In this document: positions 44,302-53,526 of the stretch, one piece after another
Layout of the letters: each line of letters starts with the position of its first letter
How positions within the stretch are numbered: position 1 is the first letter of the stretch
Source of the DNA: Bacilli bacterium
Lineage (GTDB): Bacteria; Bacillota_I; Bacilli_A; RF39; UBA660
DNA: 64,000 bases
Direction of reading: 5' to 3'
Assembly: GCA_017627015.1 (NCBI GenBank)
Contig: JAGAHP010000027.1
Coordinates: forward strand, 50,275-114,274
Notes under the pieces: model-generated
The model's database searches: none
What the model saw: the letters and a program-made list of their open reading frames with translations, nothing else
What the model was told of the DNA's origin: nothing
Position numbers and translations under genes: made by a program

Positions 44302-46659
44302 TTGAAAAAGAAAGAATATAAATATGATGCTTTTATCAGTTATAGACATTGTGATTTAGATAAATTTGTCGCAGAAAATCTACATAGATTATTAGAAAGC
44401 TATGAACTTCCAAAAGAAATAAAAGAAAAATTAAAAATAGAAGGAAGAACTATTAGAAGAGTATTTAGAGATCAAGAAGAATTACCGTTATCAAGTAATC
44501 TTGAAGATCCTATATTAGATGCTCTTAATGATTCTAAATATTTGATAGTTATTTGTTCACCAAGATTAAAAGATTCACTATGGTGTAAAAAAGAAATAGA
44601 AACATTTAAAAAATTACGAGGTAGAAGAAATATATTTTGTGTATTAGTAGAAGGTGAACCAAAAGATTCGTTTCCTAAGGCTGTTTTATATGATGATGAT
44701 AATAAAACATTAGTTGAGCCACTTGCTGCAGATGTAAGAGGGGAAACAAAAAAAGAAGTATTAAAGAAATTAAAAAATGAAAAATTAAGACTAATCGCAC
44801 CAATGCATCATTTAGACTATGATGATTTAAAACAAAGGCATAAGATGCAAGAACAAAGAAGAATGGTTATTACATCTTCTATAGTAGCGGTATCTTGCTT
44901 GTTGTTTGCTTTATATACATCAATTATGCTTATAAAAATAAATAATCAACAAAAGCTTTTAAAAATGCATCAAGCGATATCGTTATCAGAAAAATCCACT
45001 CGTTCACTAAAAAAAGATAGTAGATATAATGCAGTTAAATATGCTTATCAAGCACTTACTAAATTTAATGGTGTTAAGATGCCATATACAGAAGATGCAG
45101 AATATGCTTTATCAGAAAGTTTAGGAGTATATAATTCAGGATTATCATATAAAGCTATATCTGAAATAAAAACAAAAGGTGTTATTGATCATATTAAGAG
45201 TAGTGATGATGATAAATATCTAGCTATATATGATGAATCAGAAGAATTAACTTTATGGGATTCAAATAAATTAAAAAAATTATATACTTATAAAGATATA
45301 TCTGGATTTGCATTTGATAATAATTATTTTGCATTCATGGGTAATGATTATTTTGCTTATATTAATAATAAAGGTAATATTGTTATTAATAATATAAAAA
45401 ATGGTAAAAAAGTAAAAGAAATAAAAAAAGGTGATTATTCATATACATCTATTAGAGGAACAAATAATTTACTATCATATATTGATAATAAAAGTGTAAG
45501 TATATATAACATAAAAGAAGATAAGGCATTAGGTACATACAAAGTAGATGATAGTATGATGAAAGAAATGTATTATTCAGATGATAATAAATATTTAATA
45601 GCTAGTTCTACAAATAAGACTTTTGATATTAATAAAGAAGAATATATTAAAGTACATATACTTGATATTAATTCTTTAGAAGAAATAAATAGTGTAGAAT
45701 TAAATGCAGGTTATATAAGTACTATGTTTACAAAAGATAATAATTTATATATGCTTTTAAATAGAACTTTTAATACTGAATTTAATATGGTAGTCGCATC
45801 TTATAACTATATAGATGGTAATATTAATTGGACTAAAACTTTTGATGGTAATTGGGGTAAATTTATGACTAAATCTTATCCAGAAGAAATAAATGATATC
45901 GCAGTAGTAAACTCTAATAAAGTTAATGTAATAGATGGTAATACAGGTGATGTAAAAGGCATATTCGATACAAAAAATGAAATAATTGAAATATATTCAA
46001 ATCTTAATAAAGAAATATATGTAACTTTTAGTAGTAAAGGTAATGTTAATTTCATAAATATGGAAACAAATAAAAATATTGAACACATAGGAAAATTTGA
46101 ATTTAATTTAGATGAATATATATTAGTAGCTAAAAATAATAATGGATTTTTATTAGTACCAAAAAATGATAATAGAGTAATTTCTTATGAAGAAAATTCT
46201 AATAAAAAAATAAAAGAAGAAAAAATAAAAACAGGCTATCCAAAAGATGATTCTATTAAAATTACAGATGTTAAAAAAATAAAGAAAAAATATAATGTTA
46301 AAAATAAAAATCTAGTTTCAAATATGTTTTATAGTTCAAAAAAAGATTTACTATTTGTTAGTTATGTAAATAATACTTTAGGTATATATGATACAAAAGA
46401 AAATAAACATTTAAATACTATTAAAGGAATAAATGAATCTAATCATTATTATGGTAAAGATAAATATGGAAGAATGTATATTGGTGATATGACAGATGCA
46501 TATATTATAGACAAAAACTATAAAAAAGTTGGTCATATAGAAGGCCTTTATAAAGTTAAAAAAAATAAAGTAATAATAGTGCAAAATAGTAAATACTATT
46601 CAATTCCAATTTATACTTTAAAAGATTTATTAAAACTTTCAAAAGATTATTTAAAATAA
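44302..46659 (+). CDS. TIR - transmembrane - beta-propeller-like protein
   Basis: 785 residues with a TTG start and GAGGTG six bases upstream. Residues 6-~150 are a TIR domain: YDAFISYRH, LEDPILDALNDSKYLIVICS and SLWCKKEIETF, whose WCXXE glutamate is the residue used by NAD-cleaving TIRs. A membrane helix lies at ~190-212 (VITSSIVAVSCLLFALYTSI). Residues ~260-700 are repeated beta-strand units of WD40-like/quinoprotein type (KYLAIYDESEELTLWDSNK, NNYFAFMGNDYFAYINNKG). So an inner TIR is tied to an outer sensor-like propeller. Its role (signalling or defence) is not known. Confidence 0.82.
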   Translation: MKKKEYKYDAFISYRHCDLDKFVAENLHRLLESYELPKEIKEKLKIEGRTIRRVFRDQEELPLSSNLEDPILDALNDSKYLIVICSPRLKDSLWCKKEIETFKKLRGRRNIFCVLVEGEPKDSFPKAVLYDDDNKTLVEPLAADVRGETKKEVLKKLKNEKLRLIAPMHHLDYDDLKQRHKMQEQRRMVITSSIVAVSCLLFALYTSIMLIKINNQQKLLKMHQAISLSEKSTRSLKKDSRYNAVKYAYQALTKFNGVKMPYTEDAEYALSESLGVYNSGLSYKAISEIKTKGVIDHIKSSDDDKYLAIYDESEELTLWDSNKLKKLYTYKDISGFAFDNNYFAFMGNDYFAYINNKGNIVINNIKNGKKVKEIKKGDYSYTSIRGTNNLLSYIDNKSVSIYNIKEDKALGTYKVDDSMMKEMYYSDDNKYLIASSTNKTFDINKEEYIKVHILDINSLEEINSVELNAGYISTMFTKDNNLYMLLNRTFNTEFNMVVASYNYIDGNINWTKTFDGNWGKFMTKSYPEEINDIAVVNSNKVNVIDGNTGDVKGIFDTKNEIIEIYSNLNKEIYVTFSSKGNVNFINMETNKNIEHIGKFEFNLDEYILVAKNNNGFLLVPKNDNRVISYEENSNKKIKEEKIKTGYPKDDSIKITDVKKIKKKYNVKNKNLVSNMFYSSKKDLLFVSYVNNTLGIYDTKENKHLNTIKGINESNHYYGKDKYGRMYIGDMTDAYIIDKNYKKVGHIEGLYKVKKNKVIIVQNSKYYSIPIYTLKDLLKLSKDYLK

Positions 46660-46660
46660 A

Positions 46661-46687
46661 AAAAGAACTTTATTAAAAGTTCTTTTT
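46661..46687 (+). terminator. Terminator of the TIR gene
   Basis: AAAAGAACTT / AAGTTCTTTT-type stem with T5. Confidence 0.85.
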
Positions 46688-46693
46688 AATTAT

Positions 46694-46797
46694 AAAAAAA
46701 TTGGAACTGCCCCCCTGAAGAACAGTTCCATAAAAAAGAATAAAAAGGGGTTGGCTAGTGTGATACTAGCAGCCAATTCGCCATTTGGGAATTGGTA
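46694..46797 (-). ncRNA. Candidate small RNA on the minus strand
   Basis: A consensus promoter on the minus strand, TTGACA (46827-46832), exactly 17 bp, TAGTAT (46804-46809), gives a start near 46797. The ~104-nt transcript would have hairpins CCAATTC/GAATTGG and GCTAGT/ACTAGC, a single-stranded CCAACCCC stretch, and a strong terminator TGGAACTG/CAGTTCCA with T7. No ORF. The terminator loop carries the complement of CCCCCCTGAAG, a block also present in the RNA at 49.1 kb. Confidence 0.6.
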
Positions 46798-46932
46798 GTT
46801 AATATACTACTTATTTTGACATATTTTGTCAACTGTTTTTAATAAAAAAAATTAATTATTTTTAAATAAACAAACAATTGTTCATTTTTATAAAAAATAT
46901 GATATAATTAAAGAAAGAAAGTAGGTGATCAA

Positions 46933-48897
46933 ATGACTGACTTACAGTTTATAAAAGGTATAGGAAACGCAACTATTGAAAAACTTAATAAACTTGAAAT
47001 ATATAATGTCAATGATTTAATTACTTACTATCCGTTTAGATATGAAGTATTAAAAAAGACTTCTTTATTAGATGAACATCCTGTTGTTACTGGAGTTATA
47101 GAATCAACTATAACTACTAATTATTTTAATAGAATGAATAGACTTAGATTTAAAATGCAAGTAGAAGGTAAATTAATAAATGTAGTTATATTTAATAGAG
47201 CATTTTTAAAAGAACATCTAGAAATAGGTAAAGTTATAACAATAATTGGTAAATATGAAAGTGATAATAATACATTTACTGCTTCTGATATAAAATTATT
47301 AGATATTGGTGATAATGTTAATATATATCCAATATATCATAAGGTTAAAGGTTTAACTGATAAAAATTTAAATAAGTATATTAATCTAGCTTTAAAACAA
47401 GAATATGTAATAGATTATATACCAGATAAGATAATAAAAAAATATAATTTTTTATCAAAAAAAGACGCTCTTAATCTAATACATAATCCATCTAATAATG
47501 TAAAACTAAAAGAGGCTTTAATAAGATCTAAATATGAAGAATTATTTTTATTTATGTTAAAGATAAATGAATTAAAAAATAAAAATAGTGTTAATAATAT
47601 AGGTTATTCTAGAAATATAAATATTGATAAAATAAATAAATTTATAAGTTCATTACCATTTACGTTAACAGAAGATCAAAACAAGACATTGAAAGAAATT
47701 TTTGATGATTTAAAATCCGAAAAAAGAATGAATAGATTAGTACAAGGTGATGTAGGTTCAGGTAAAACAATAGTAGCGATTATAAGTATGTATGCGATGC
47801 ATTTAAATAATTATCAAAGTGCCCTAATGGCACCAACTGAAATACTTGCGCACCAGCATTATGAAAATATGATTAATCTATTTAAAAACCAAAATATTGT
47901 TATTAAAGAAATTTTAGGTAGTACTCCTAAAAAAGAAAAAGAATTAATTTATGAAGAATTAAAACAAGGTAAAATAGATATGATTATAGGCACACATGCT
48001 CTTTTACAAGAAAAAATAGAATTTAATAATTTAGGATTAATAATTACTGATGAACAACATAGATTTGGAGTTAACCAAAGATCTTCATTAAGAAATAAAG
48101 GTAATATGCCTGATGTATTATATTTATCCGCAACACCAATACCAAGAACATATGCGTTAACTATATATGGTGATATGGATATATCTATTATTAAAACAAG
48201 ACCAGAAGGAAGAAAAGAAATCATAACTATGGTTAAAGATAATAGTGAAATAACAGATGTTTTAAAAAGAATAAAAACAGAGTTAGATTTAGGACATCAA
48301 GTATATATTGTTTCACCACTTATAGAAAATGATGAATCAGAAGATGAAGATATTAAAAAATTAGAAAGAAAATTTAAATTAGCATTCAAAAATAAAAATA
48401 TAGGTATTTTACATGGTAAGATGACACCAAAAGAAAAAGATGCTATAATGAAAAAGTATCAAGATAAAGAAATAGATATTTTGATATCAACTACAGTTAT
48501 AGAAGTAGGGGTAGACGTTAAAAATGCAACTATGATTGTTATATTTGATGCATATAAATTTGGACTTGCAACTCTTCATCAGTTAAGAGGTAGGGTTGGA
48601 AGAAATGATTTACAATCTTATTGTATTTTAGTAACAAATAGAGAGACTAAAAGATTAGATATTATGGAAAAAGTATCTGATGGATTCCTTTTAGCGGAAG
48701 AAGATTTCAAATTAAGAGGATCTGGTGATCTATTTGGAACAAGACAAAGCGGAGATATGAATTTTAAGATTGCAAATATAACAAAAGATTATAATATATT
48801 GATTCAAGCAAAAGAAGATTCAAATGAAATACTAAACGAAATAGATAATTATCCTTTGTTAAAAGGAGTATTAAAAGAAAGTATAAATAAGGATTAG
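46933..48897 (+). CDS. recG: ATP-dependent DNA helicase RecG
   Basis: 654 residues. The N-terminal wedge/OB domain starts LQFIKGIGNATIEKLNKL; the helicase core has VQGDVGSGKTIVA (Walker A), DEQHRFGV (motif II), LSATPIPRT (motif III), STTVIEVGVDV and LHQLRGRVGR (motif VI). RecG reverses stalled forks and branch-migrates recombination intermediates. Slightly short for the family but complete. RBS GTAGGTGA. Promoter with GATATAAT near 46901. Confidence 0.95.
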   Translation: MTDLQFIKGIGNATIEKLNKLEIYNVNDLITYYPFRYEVLKKTSLLDEHPVVTGVIESTITTNYFNRMNRLRFKMQVEGKLINVVIFNRAFLKEHLEIGKVITIIGKYESDNNTFTASDIKLLDIGDNVNIYPIYHKVKGLTDKNLNKYINLALKQEYVIDYIPDKIIKKYNFLSKKDALNLIHNPSNNVKLKEALIRSKYEELFLFMLKINELKNKNSVNNIGYSRNINIDKINKFISSLPFTLTEDQNKTLKEIFDDLKSEKRMNRLVQGDVGSGKTIVAIISMYAMHLNNYQSALMAPTEILAHQHYENMINLFKNQNIVIKEILGSTPKKEKELIYEELKQGKIDMIIGTHALLQEKIEFNNLGLIITDEQHRFGVNQRSSLRNKGNMPDVLYLSATPIPRTYALTIYGDMDISIIKTRPEGRKEIITMVKDNSEITDVLKRIKTELDLGHQVYIVSPLIENDESEDEDIKKLERKFKLAFKNKNIGILHGKMTPKEKDAIMKKYQDKEIDILISTTVIEVGVDVKNATMIVIFDAYKFGLATLHQLRGRVGRNDLQSYCILVTNRETKRLDIMEKVSDGFLLAEEDFKLRGSGDLFGTRQSGDMNFKIANITKDYNILIQAKEDSNEILNEIDNYPLLKGVLKESINKD

Positions 48898-48905
48898 GTG
48901 ATATT

Positions 48906-49100
48906 ATGAAGAGACAAAAATATTTTTGGTATTCTATTTATTTAAATTTTATTTCACTACTAATATGCATACTATGTATAGTGTTTAGTTCTTTTATACA
49001 TAAGTTCCAATTTGTTAGTTATTTATTAACAATAGTAGTGTTATTAGAATTATGTGTAAATGTCGTAAATTATCGAACTATTAATAAAAAAAAGAATTGA
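48906..49100 (+). CDS. Small hypothetical membrane protein
   Basis: 64 residues with two membrane helices (~11-30 and ~37-52) and basic ends; RBS TAGGTGAT; eight bases after recG, so co-transcribed with it. Not recognised. Confidence 0.55.
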   Translation: MKRQKYFWYSIYLNFISLLICILCIVFSSFIHKFQFVSYLLTIVVLLELCVNVVNYRTINKKKN

Positions 49101-49125
49101 CAAACATATAAAATTAATATATCAT
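49097..49125 (+). promoter_or_regulatory. Promoter of the C-rich small RNA
   Basis: TTGACA (49097-49102), 17 bp, TATCAT (49120-49125). It overlaps the last codon of the small membrane-protein gene. Confidence 0.6.
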
Positions 49126-49131
49126 TATAAT

Positions 49132-49220
49132 AGCGTAACATATTGTTACGTAACACTTTCACGAACTAGTTGAAAGTGTAACCAAACCCCCTGAAGGAGC
49201 CTTATGGCTCCATTTTTTTG
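49132..49220 (+). ncRNA. Candidate C-rich small RNA (anti-SD type)
   Basis: About 88 nt: hairpin CGTAACATATTGTTACG, hairpin ACACTTTCA/TTGAAAGTGT, then single-stranded ACCAAACCCCCTGAAG, and terminator GGAGCCTTATGGCTCC with T7. The exposed C5 run is complementary to Shine-Dalgarno sequences, as in RsaE-type and csRNA-type regulators of Firmicutes. No ORF. A decayed relative lies at ~55430-55475. Confidence 0.62.
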
Positions 49221-49466
49221 TTTATTTATATGGGTTTTTGAGATGCTTGAAAAGTTTACAGATACCAAGCCAGATACCAAAAACATATTTCAGATACCAA
49301 AATAATTATTTATTTAAGTTTTAATATGCTTTAATATGTTATGTATAATATAGATTGTAATAATGATTCAAAAAAGAGAAAAGAAGCTTTATGACTCTAA
49401 ATCTTAAAAACAACTAAAATTATGATATAATAAATATATAGCAAGCTTTAAATTATTAACAAGTAG
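49221..49466. repeat. Intergenic region with three AGATACCAA boxes
   Basis: Three copies of AGATACCAA (about 49259, 49271 and 49291), the first two 12 bases apart. The following TTTTAATATGCTTTAATATG matches the tail of the terminators at 52.2 and 54.2 kb. No gene is seen; a promoter (TATGATATAAT near 49422) leads to the next gene. Confidence 0.5.
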
Positions 49467-49475
49467 GTGGTTTTA

Positions 49476-50000
49476 ATGAAAGTATATATTGTAAGACATG
49501 GACAAGTTCCACATAATGCAAAAAAAGTATATAGTAATGAAAATGAAGATTTAAATGAAGTAGGCTTACAACAAGCACAAGAATTAAAAAATATAATTAA
49601 TTATATTAATTATGATATTATAATTTCTAGTCCACTTATTAGAGCTAAACATACTGCTGATATTATTAATGTTAAGAATAAAGACATTATTTTTGATGAT
49701 AGATTGGAAGAAAGAAATTCAGGTGATCTAAATGGAAAACCAATTTCATTCACAAATAGAGAAGAATACTGGAATTTTAATTCTAAAATTCAATATGGTA
49801 CATCAGAAAATATGAAAGTGTTTTTTAATAGAGTATTTGATTTCTTAGATGATCTGAAAAATAAAAAATATGAGAGTGTCTTAATAGTTGCTCATAGTGG
49901 TGTATCAAAAGCATTTAGTGCTTACTTTCAAGGAATTAATGATGGAAAATTTTTAGAACATGGATTAAAAAATTGTGAAATTAAAGAATATGAATTGTAG
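49476..50000 (+). CDS. Histidine phosphatase (phosphoglycerate-mutase-like) family protein
   Basis: 174 residues from the ATG at 49476 with TAGGTGG upstream. IVRHGQ carries the catalytic His, SSPLIRAKHTA the phosphate-pocket Arg, RLEERNSGDLNGK the Glu, and VAHSGVSKAF the second His. Such enzymes are small-molecule phosphatases (alpha-ribazole phosphatase or sugar-phosphate type). Opens the accessory patch; the next gene follows after 11 bases. Confidence 0.9.
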   Translation: MKVYIVRHGQVPHNAKKVYSNENEDLNEVGLQQAQELKNIINYINYDIIISSPLIRAKHTADIINVKNKDIIFDDRLEERNSGDLNGKPISFTNREEYWNFNSKIQYGTSENMKVFFNRVFDFLDDLKNKKYESVLIVAHSGVSKAFSAYFQGINDGKFLEHGLKNCEIKEYEL

Positions 50001-50011
50001 AGGGTGAAAAC

Positions 50012-50494
50012 ATGGGTATTATAATTGCAGGATTTGCTACATGCGGCAAAAGTGTATTAGGTAGAAAATATAGTAACATTAAAGATTTAGAATCTAGTCC
50101 ATTTAAAAATATAATGAGAGATGATATACCTGTTGAAGAACAAAAGGGAACAAAAAGAGAATTAAATCCTCTATGGCCACAAAACTATTATGATGCTATT
50201 AATGAAGCTATAAAAAAATATGATGTTGTTCTTGTTCAATTAAAGCCTGAACATTTTGATTACTTTGATAGACATAATATAAAATATTCTATTGCATATC
50301 CTAATATAAATAATTGGGAAGTAGTGGAAAGAAGATGTATTGAACGCGGTAATAATGATACTTTTATAAAAAGACTAAAGGAAGTTTTTATTCCATATTA
50401 TGAAGATTCTATCAAAAGAAAGTATGATAAATTGTATATTTTAGATGGTAATGAAACACTTGAAGATTTATTAAAAAAAGATAGAATAATTTAA
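50012..50494 (+). CDS. P-loop ATPase/kinase-like protein
   Basis: 160 residues. AGFATCGKS near the N-terminus is a Walker A motif; VVLVQLKPEHFDYFDRHN is a Walker B-like strand; the rest (VVERRCIERGNNDTF then YILDGNETLEDLL) resembles nucleotide or adenylate kinase-like small P-loop proteins encoded by phages and mobile elements. Second gene of a two-gene unit with the histidine phosphatase. Substrate unknown. Confidence 0.7.
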   Translation: MGIIIAGFATCGKSVLGRKYSNIKDLESSPFKNIMRDDIPVEEQKGTKRELNPLWPQNYYDAINEAIKKYDVVLVQLKPEHFDYFDRHNIKYSIAYPNINNWEVVERRCIERGNNDTFIKRLKEVFIPYYEDSIKRKYDKLYILDGNETLEDLLKKDRII

Positions 50495-50513
50495 AAAAAA
50501 GAATGTGAAAGTC

Positions 50514-50603
50514 ATGAATAATGAAAATAAAACCTATATCAATTGGTTGATTACAGTTTATAGTAACTTCTTAATAAATCCTTTATTTATAAGTATTTAT
50601 TAA
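50514..50603 (+). pseudogene. Short ORF beginning like the 51571 fragment; probable decayed gene start
   Basis: A 29-codon frame starting MNNENKTYINWLITVY. Its first 11 residues parallel MNENKTNINWYPGY at 51571, on the other side of the methyltransferase gene. Weak ribosome site. Best read as a remnant, not a functional gene. Confidence 0.35.
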
Positions 50604-50743
50604 GATTAACATCTTGCATGTTTATAATAAAAACATCAAAAAATGATAAAAAATAGCCAAAATAGTAAAAAATGGCTAAAAATAGTATAGGAATTAAGGT
50701 GTTGATTACGGGACAGTAACTCTTAATAATAGAAGGTGAAAGA

Positions 50744-51556
50744 ATGAATGATAATGATAAAAATTGGGATTTAAAAAAATTAGAAAGACAAGCCATTTCA
50801 AATCAAGATTATGATGATTTTATTTTAAATGAATCTGGTATTTTAGAATTAGATAATATTAATGCTTTAGATATCGGATGCTCAAATGGATTTAAAACTA
50901 AATTGTTATTAGATAAATATAAAAATATAACTACAATTTATGGTATTGATATAGATGAAAATGCAATTAATGAAGCAAATAATAACTTTAAAAATAATAA
51001 AAGATATACATTTGAAGTAAAAACAATAGAAGAACTAGATAATAATAAAAAATATGATATTATTATTTTGTCTTATGTTTTACAACATTTAGAAAATCCA
51101 AAAGATTTTTTATTAAAAATTAAAAAAAATTTATCTGATAGGGGAGTACTAATCATAAAAGTACCAGATGATAGTTTTAAAGTATGTTATCCGGATGAAG
51201 AAGATTTATTACATAAGATATTTGAATTATATGAAAATAATATAATGAGAAAACAAACTACAACAAAATTTACAGATAGATATATTGGAAAAAAAGTAAA
51301 TAGTTATTTAATACAAACAGGTTATAGTAATATAAAACTATATTATTATATAAATGATACAATTAATAAAACAAAAGAAGAAAAAGAAACTTTATTTAAG
51401 ACAACAATTTCATTTAGAACTGCAGAAGAAAAAAGAGACATTGATGAAGAAACGAGAATTAAAATGAATAGTTATTTAGAAAAATTAAAAGAAAAATTTA
51501 GTGATGATGAATTTTATTATTCAATGACTATTCTTTATTACATTGTAAAAAAATAA
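50744..51556 (+). CDS. Class I SAM-dependent methyltransferase
   Basis: 270 residues. ALDIGCSNGFKTKLL is motif I (SAM binding), YGIDIDENAINEAN motif II, YDIIILSYVLQHLENPKDFL motif IV/post, and LSDRGVLIIKVPDD the following strand. A C-terminal ~90-residue extension is helical. RBS GAAGGTGA. Substrate not deducible. It is flanked by two short ORFs with related starts (50514 and 51571). Confidence 0.85.
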   Translation: MNDNDKNWDLKKLERQAISNQDYDDFILNESGILELDNINALDIGCSNGFKTKLLLDKYKNITTIYGIDIDENAINEANNNFKNNKRYTFEVKTIEELDNNKKYDIIILSYVLQHLENPKDFLLKIKKNLSDRGVLIIKVPDDSFKVCYPDEEDLLHKIFELYENNIMRKQTTTKFTDRYIGKKVNSYLIQTGYSNIKLYYYINDTINKTKEEKETLFKTTISFRTAEEKRDIDEETRIKMNSYLEKLKEKFSDDEFYYSMTILYYIVKK

Positions 51557-51570
51557 AGGAGTTGATCCAA

Positions 51571-51624
51571 ATGAATGAAAATAAAACTAATATAAACTGG
51601 TATCCAGGATATATAGAAAAATAA
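51571..51624 (+). pseudogene. RbgA-like N-terminal fragment
   Basis: A 17-codon frame with an excellent AAAGGAG ribosome site, MNENKTNINWYPGYIEK. INWYPG followed by a His-Met-Ala-Lys-type position is the invariant start of the ribosome-biogenesis GTPase RbgA/YlqF; here GH-MAK has become GY-IEK and stops at once. Probably a truncated, decayed copy. A terminator follows. Confidence 0.4.
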
Positions 51625-51651
51625 ACTCAAACTAAAATGGTTTGAGTTTTT
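51622..51651 (+). terminator. Intrinsic terminator (AAACTCAAAC type)
   Basis: AAACTCAAAC TAAAATG GTTTGAGTTTTT. The same stem recurs at 52228-52253 and 54222-54248. Confidence 0.85.
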
Positions 51652-51710
51652 AATTTGACTTTTAAAAAAAAAGGTGTAAAATAACTATTAATTATATTTA
51701 GGAGGTTATT

Positions 51711-52217
51711 ATGGGAAAAAGAGGAAACTATACACCATTTCAAGCATATGTTGATACAGAAAGAGAACTAAGTTATATGAGAAGTCAAAGAAAATTTGGA
51801 CCTAGAAATCCAATGTCAGGACCTGCACTTGAAAGAAGAATACTAAAAGAATCTTTAGCAGGTTTAGCTTTCTTTTTTGCATTAAGTGCTGCTGGATGTG
51901 GGGCATATTATTTAATAGATAAATATAGTGATTCAAATATAGAATCTACAACTTTAGATAATAATGATGAAAAAACATATGAAGCTGGTGAACATACTGT
52001 TGTTAAAAGTGTAAAAGAAGATGAATTAAATAACAGTGTTAATAATATTCCAGATGGTTATAAATTTGATAAAATAGTAGAAAATAGTGATTCTAAAATG
52101 TATGATGTATATTATACTAATACAGAAAAAGTATTAGCTACAGATAATAGTTTTGGTACTATAATTGAAAGTAATAAAACTTTAAAATATACACCTAATA
52201 ATAATGGTGATAAATAA
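51711..52217 (+). CDS. Hypothetical membrane-anchored protein
   Basis: 168 residues with AGGAGG ribosome site. A basic 45-residue cytoplasmic N-terminus (NYTPFQAYVDTERELSYMRS), one membrane helix (~53-75, LAGLAFFFALSAAGCGAYYL) and an acidic outer domain. Bounded by two copies of the AAACTCAAAC terminator. Family not recognised. Confidence 0.6.
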   Translation: MGKRGNYTPFQAYVDTERELSYMRSQRKFGPRNPMSGPALERRILKESLAGLAFFFALSAAGCGAYYLIDKYSDSNIESTTLDNNDEKTYEAGEHTVVKSVKEDELNNSVNNIPDGYKFDKIVENSDSKMYDVYYTNTEKVLATDNSFGTIIESNKTLKYTPNNNGDK

Positions 52218-52227
52218 TAAATAAACT

Positions 52228-52253
52228 AAACTCAAACTATTTGTTTGAGTTTT
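52228..52253 (+). terminator. Intrinsic terminator (AAACTCAAAC type)
   Basis: AAACTCAAAC TATTT GTTTGAGTTTT, followed by TTAATATGCTTTAA and then GGTATAAT, a promoter -10 for the transporter gene. Confidence 0.8.
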
Positions 52254-52302
52254 AATATGCTTTAAAATATGGTATAATTTATATAGTAAGTTTGGTGGCA
52301 TT

Positions 52303-53517
52303 ATGAATGAAATTAATAATAAAAAATTATATCAAAGTATTAAAATATATCCATTATTTTACGGATTAACTGCAGATTTAGTTTTTTGGATAGCAATTAA
52401 TACTTTGTTTTTAACAACAGTTAAAGGTTTAACGCCTGCTCAAATTAATTCAATAGAGGCGTTAGGTACTGGAATAGGTATTGTTTTCCAGCTGTTTTTA
52501 ATAAAAATTGTAAGAAAAATTGGAAATAAGAATTCAGTTGTTTTTGGGACATTATTATTGTTTTGTTCTATATTATTAAATATTATATCTACAAAATATA
52601 TTGGATTTTTATTTGCTGAATCTTTTTATACAATAGGATTCGTATTTAAGCATATGGACAATGTAATATTAATAAAAAATTTGAATTATTTAAATAGTGA
52701 AGATCAATATATAAAAATACAGACTAAAGGAAATATGATTTATTCATTTATTACTTTAATTATTTCATTAATATCAGGATTCTTATTTAATATAAATCCA
52801 TATATTCCGATAATAATATGTTTAATAATATGTTTTATAAATATATTATTAACTTATTTTATATATGAAGTACCTATAAAAGAAAAATTTAAAAAGGAAG
52901 AAAATAAACAATTAAGATTTAATGTTACAATTTTACTAATGATATTATTATATGGTTTATTTTATGCAATGGTATGTTGTGGACAAAAAAATAGTAAATT
53001 ATTTATTCAATTAAATATGCAACAATTTTTAAGTTTAGATAAAGTAGCTATATATATAAGTATTTTTATATTTATATCAAGAGTATGTAGATTAATTTCA
53101 AATATAGGATTTATTAAAATATATAATAAAATTAAAAGTAAAACTTTATTTTTGTTAGAATTTTTATTGAGCTTTTCCTTTTTCTTATTATTAATAGGTA
53201 ATTTTATAGGATATAATATGTATGGAATATGGATAATGGCATTTGGGTTTTTTATATATTTATTAATAAGAGATCCTTTTGATACTTATATGCGAAAAAC
53301 ACTATTTGAAATTAGTAATGAAAAAGAACACGATAAAATAGTAAACTATATTAATTTATCTAGAAAGATATTTACATTAATTTATGGATTATTGATTTCT
53401 ATAATACTAATAAAAATGAATTATGTAATTGTAATGAGTTTATTATTAGGATTATCAATATCATTTATAATATTAATTACTAAAATAAATAATATGTTAA
53501 AACAAAATAAACAGTAG
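52303..53517 (+). CDS. MFS-like transporter
   Basis: 404 residues with twelve hydrophobic segments in two halves around a charged loop near residue 200 (IKEKFKKEENKQ). The first helices and KIVRKIGNKNSVV (loop 2-3 basic motif) are of the major facilitator type. Substrate unknown; no drug or sugar signature stands out. Its stop codon directly abuts the GNAT gene. Confidence 0.72.
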   Translation: MNEINNKKLYQSIKIYPLFYGLTADLVFWIAINTLFLTTVKGLTPAQINSIEALGTGIGIVFQLFLIKIVRKIGNKNSVVFGTLLLFCSILLNIISTKYIGFLFAESFYTIGFVFKHMDNVILIKNLNYLNSEDQYIKIQTKGNMIYSFITLIISLISGFLFNINPYIPIIICLIICFINILLTYFIYEVPIKEKFKKEENKQLRFNVTILLMILLYGLFYAMVCCGQKNSKLFIQLNMQQFLSLDKVAIYISIFIFISRVCRLISNIGFIKIYNKIKSKTLFLLEFLLSFSFFLLLIGNFIGYNMYGIWIMAFGFFIYLLIRDPFDTYMRKTLFEISNEKEHDKIVNYINLSRKIFTLIYGLLISIILIKMNYVIVMSLLLGLSISFIILITKINNMLKQNKQ

Positions 53518-53526
53518 GTGATAATA

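Noticed and set aside
49097..49131. TTGACA paired with TATAAT at 49126 as the small RNA promoter
   Set aside because: The spacing is 23 bp; TATCAT at 49120-49125 gives the proper 17 bp.
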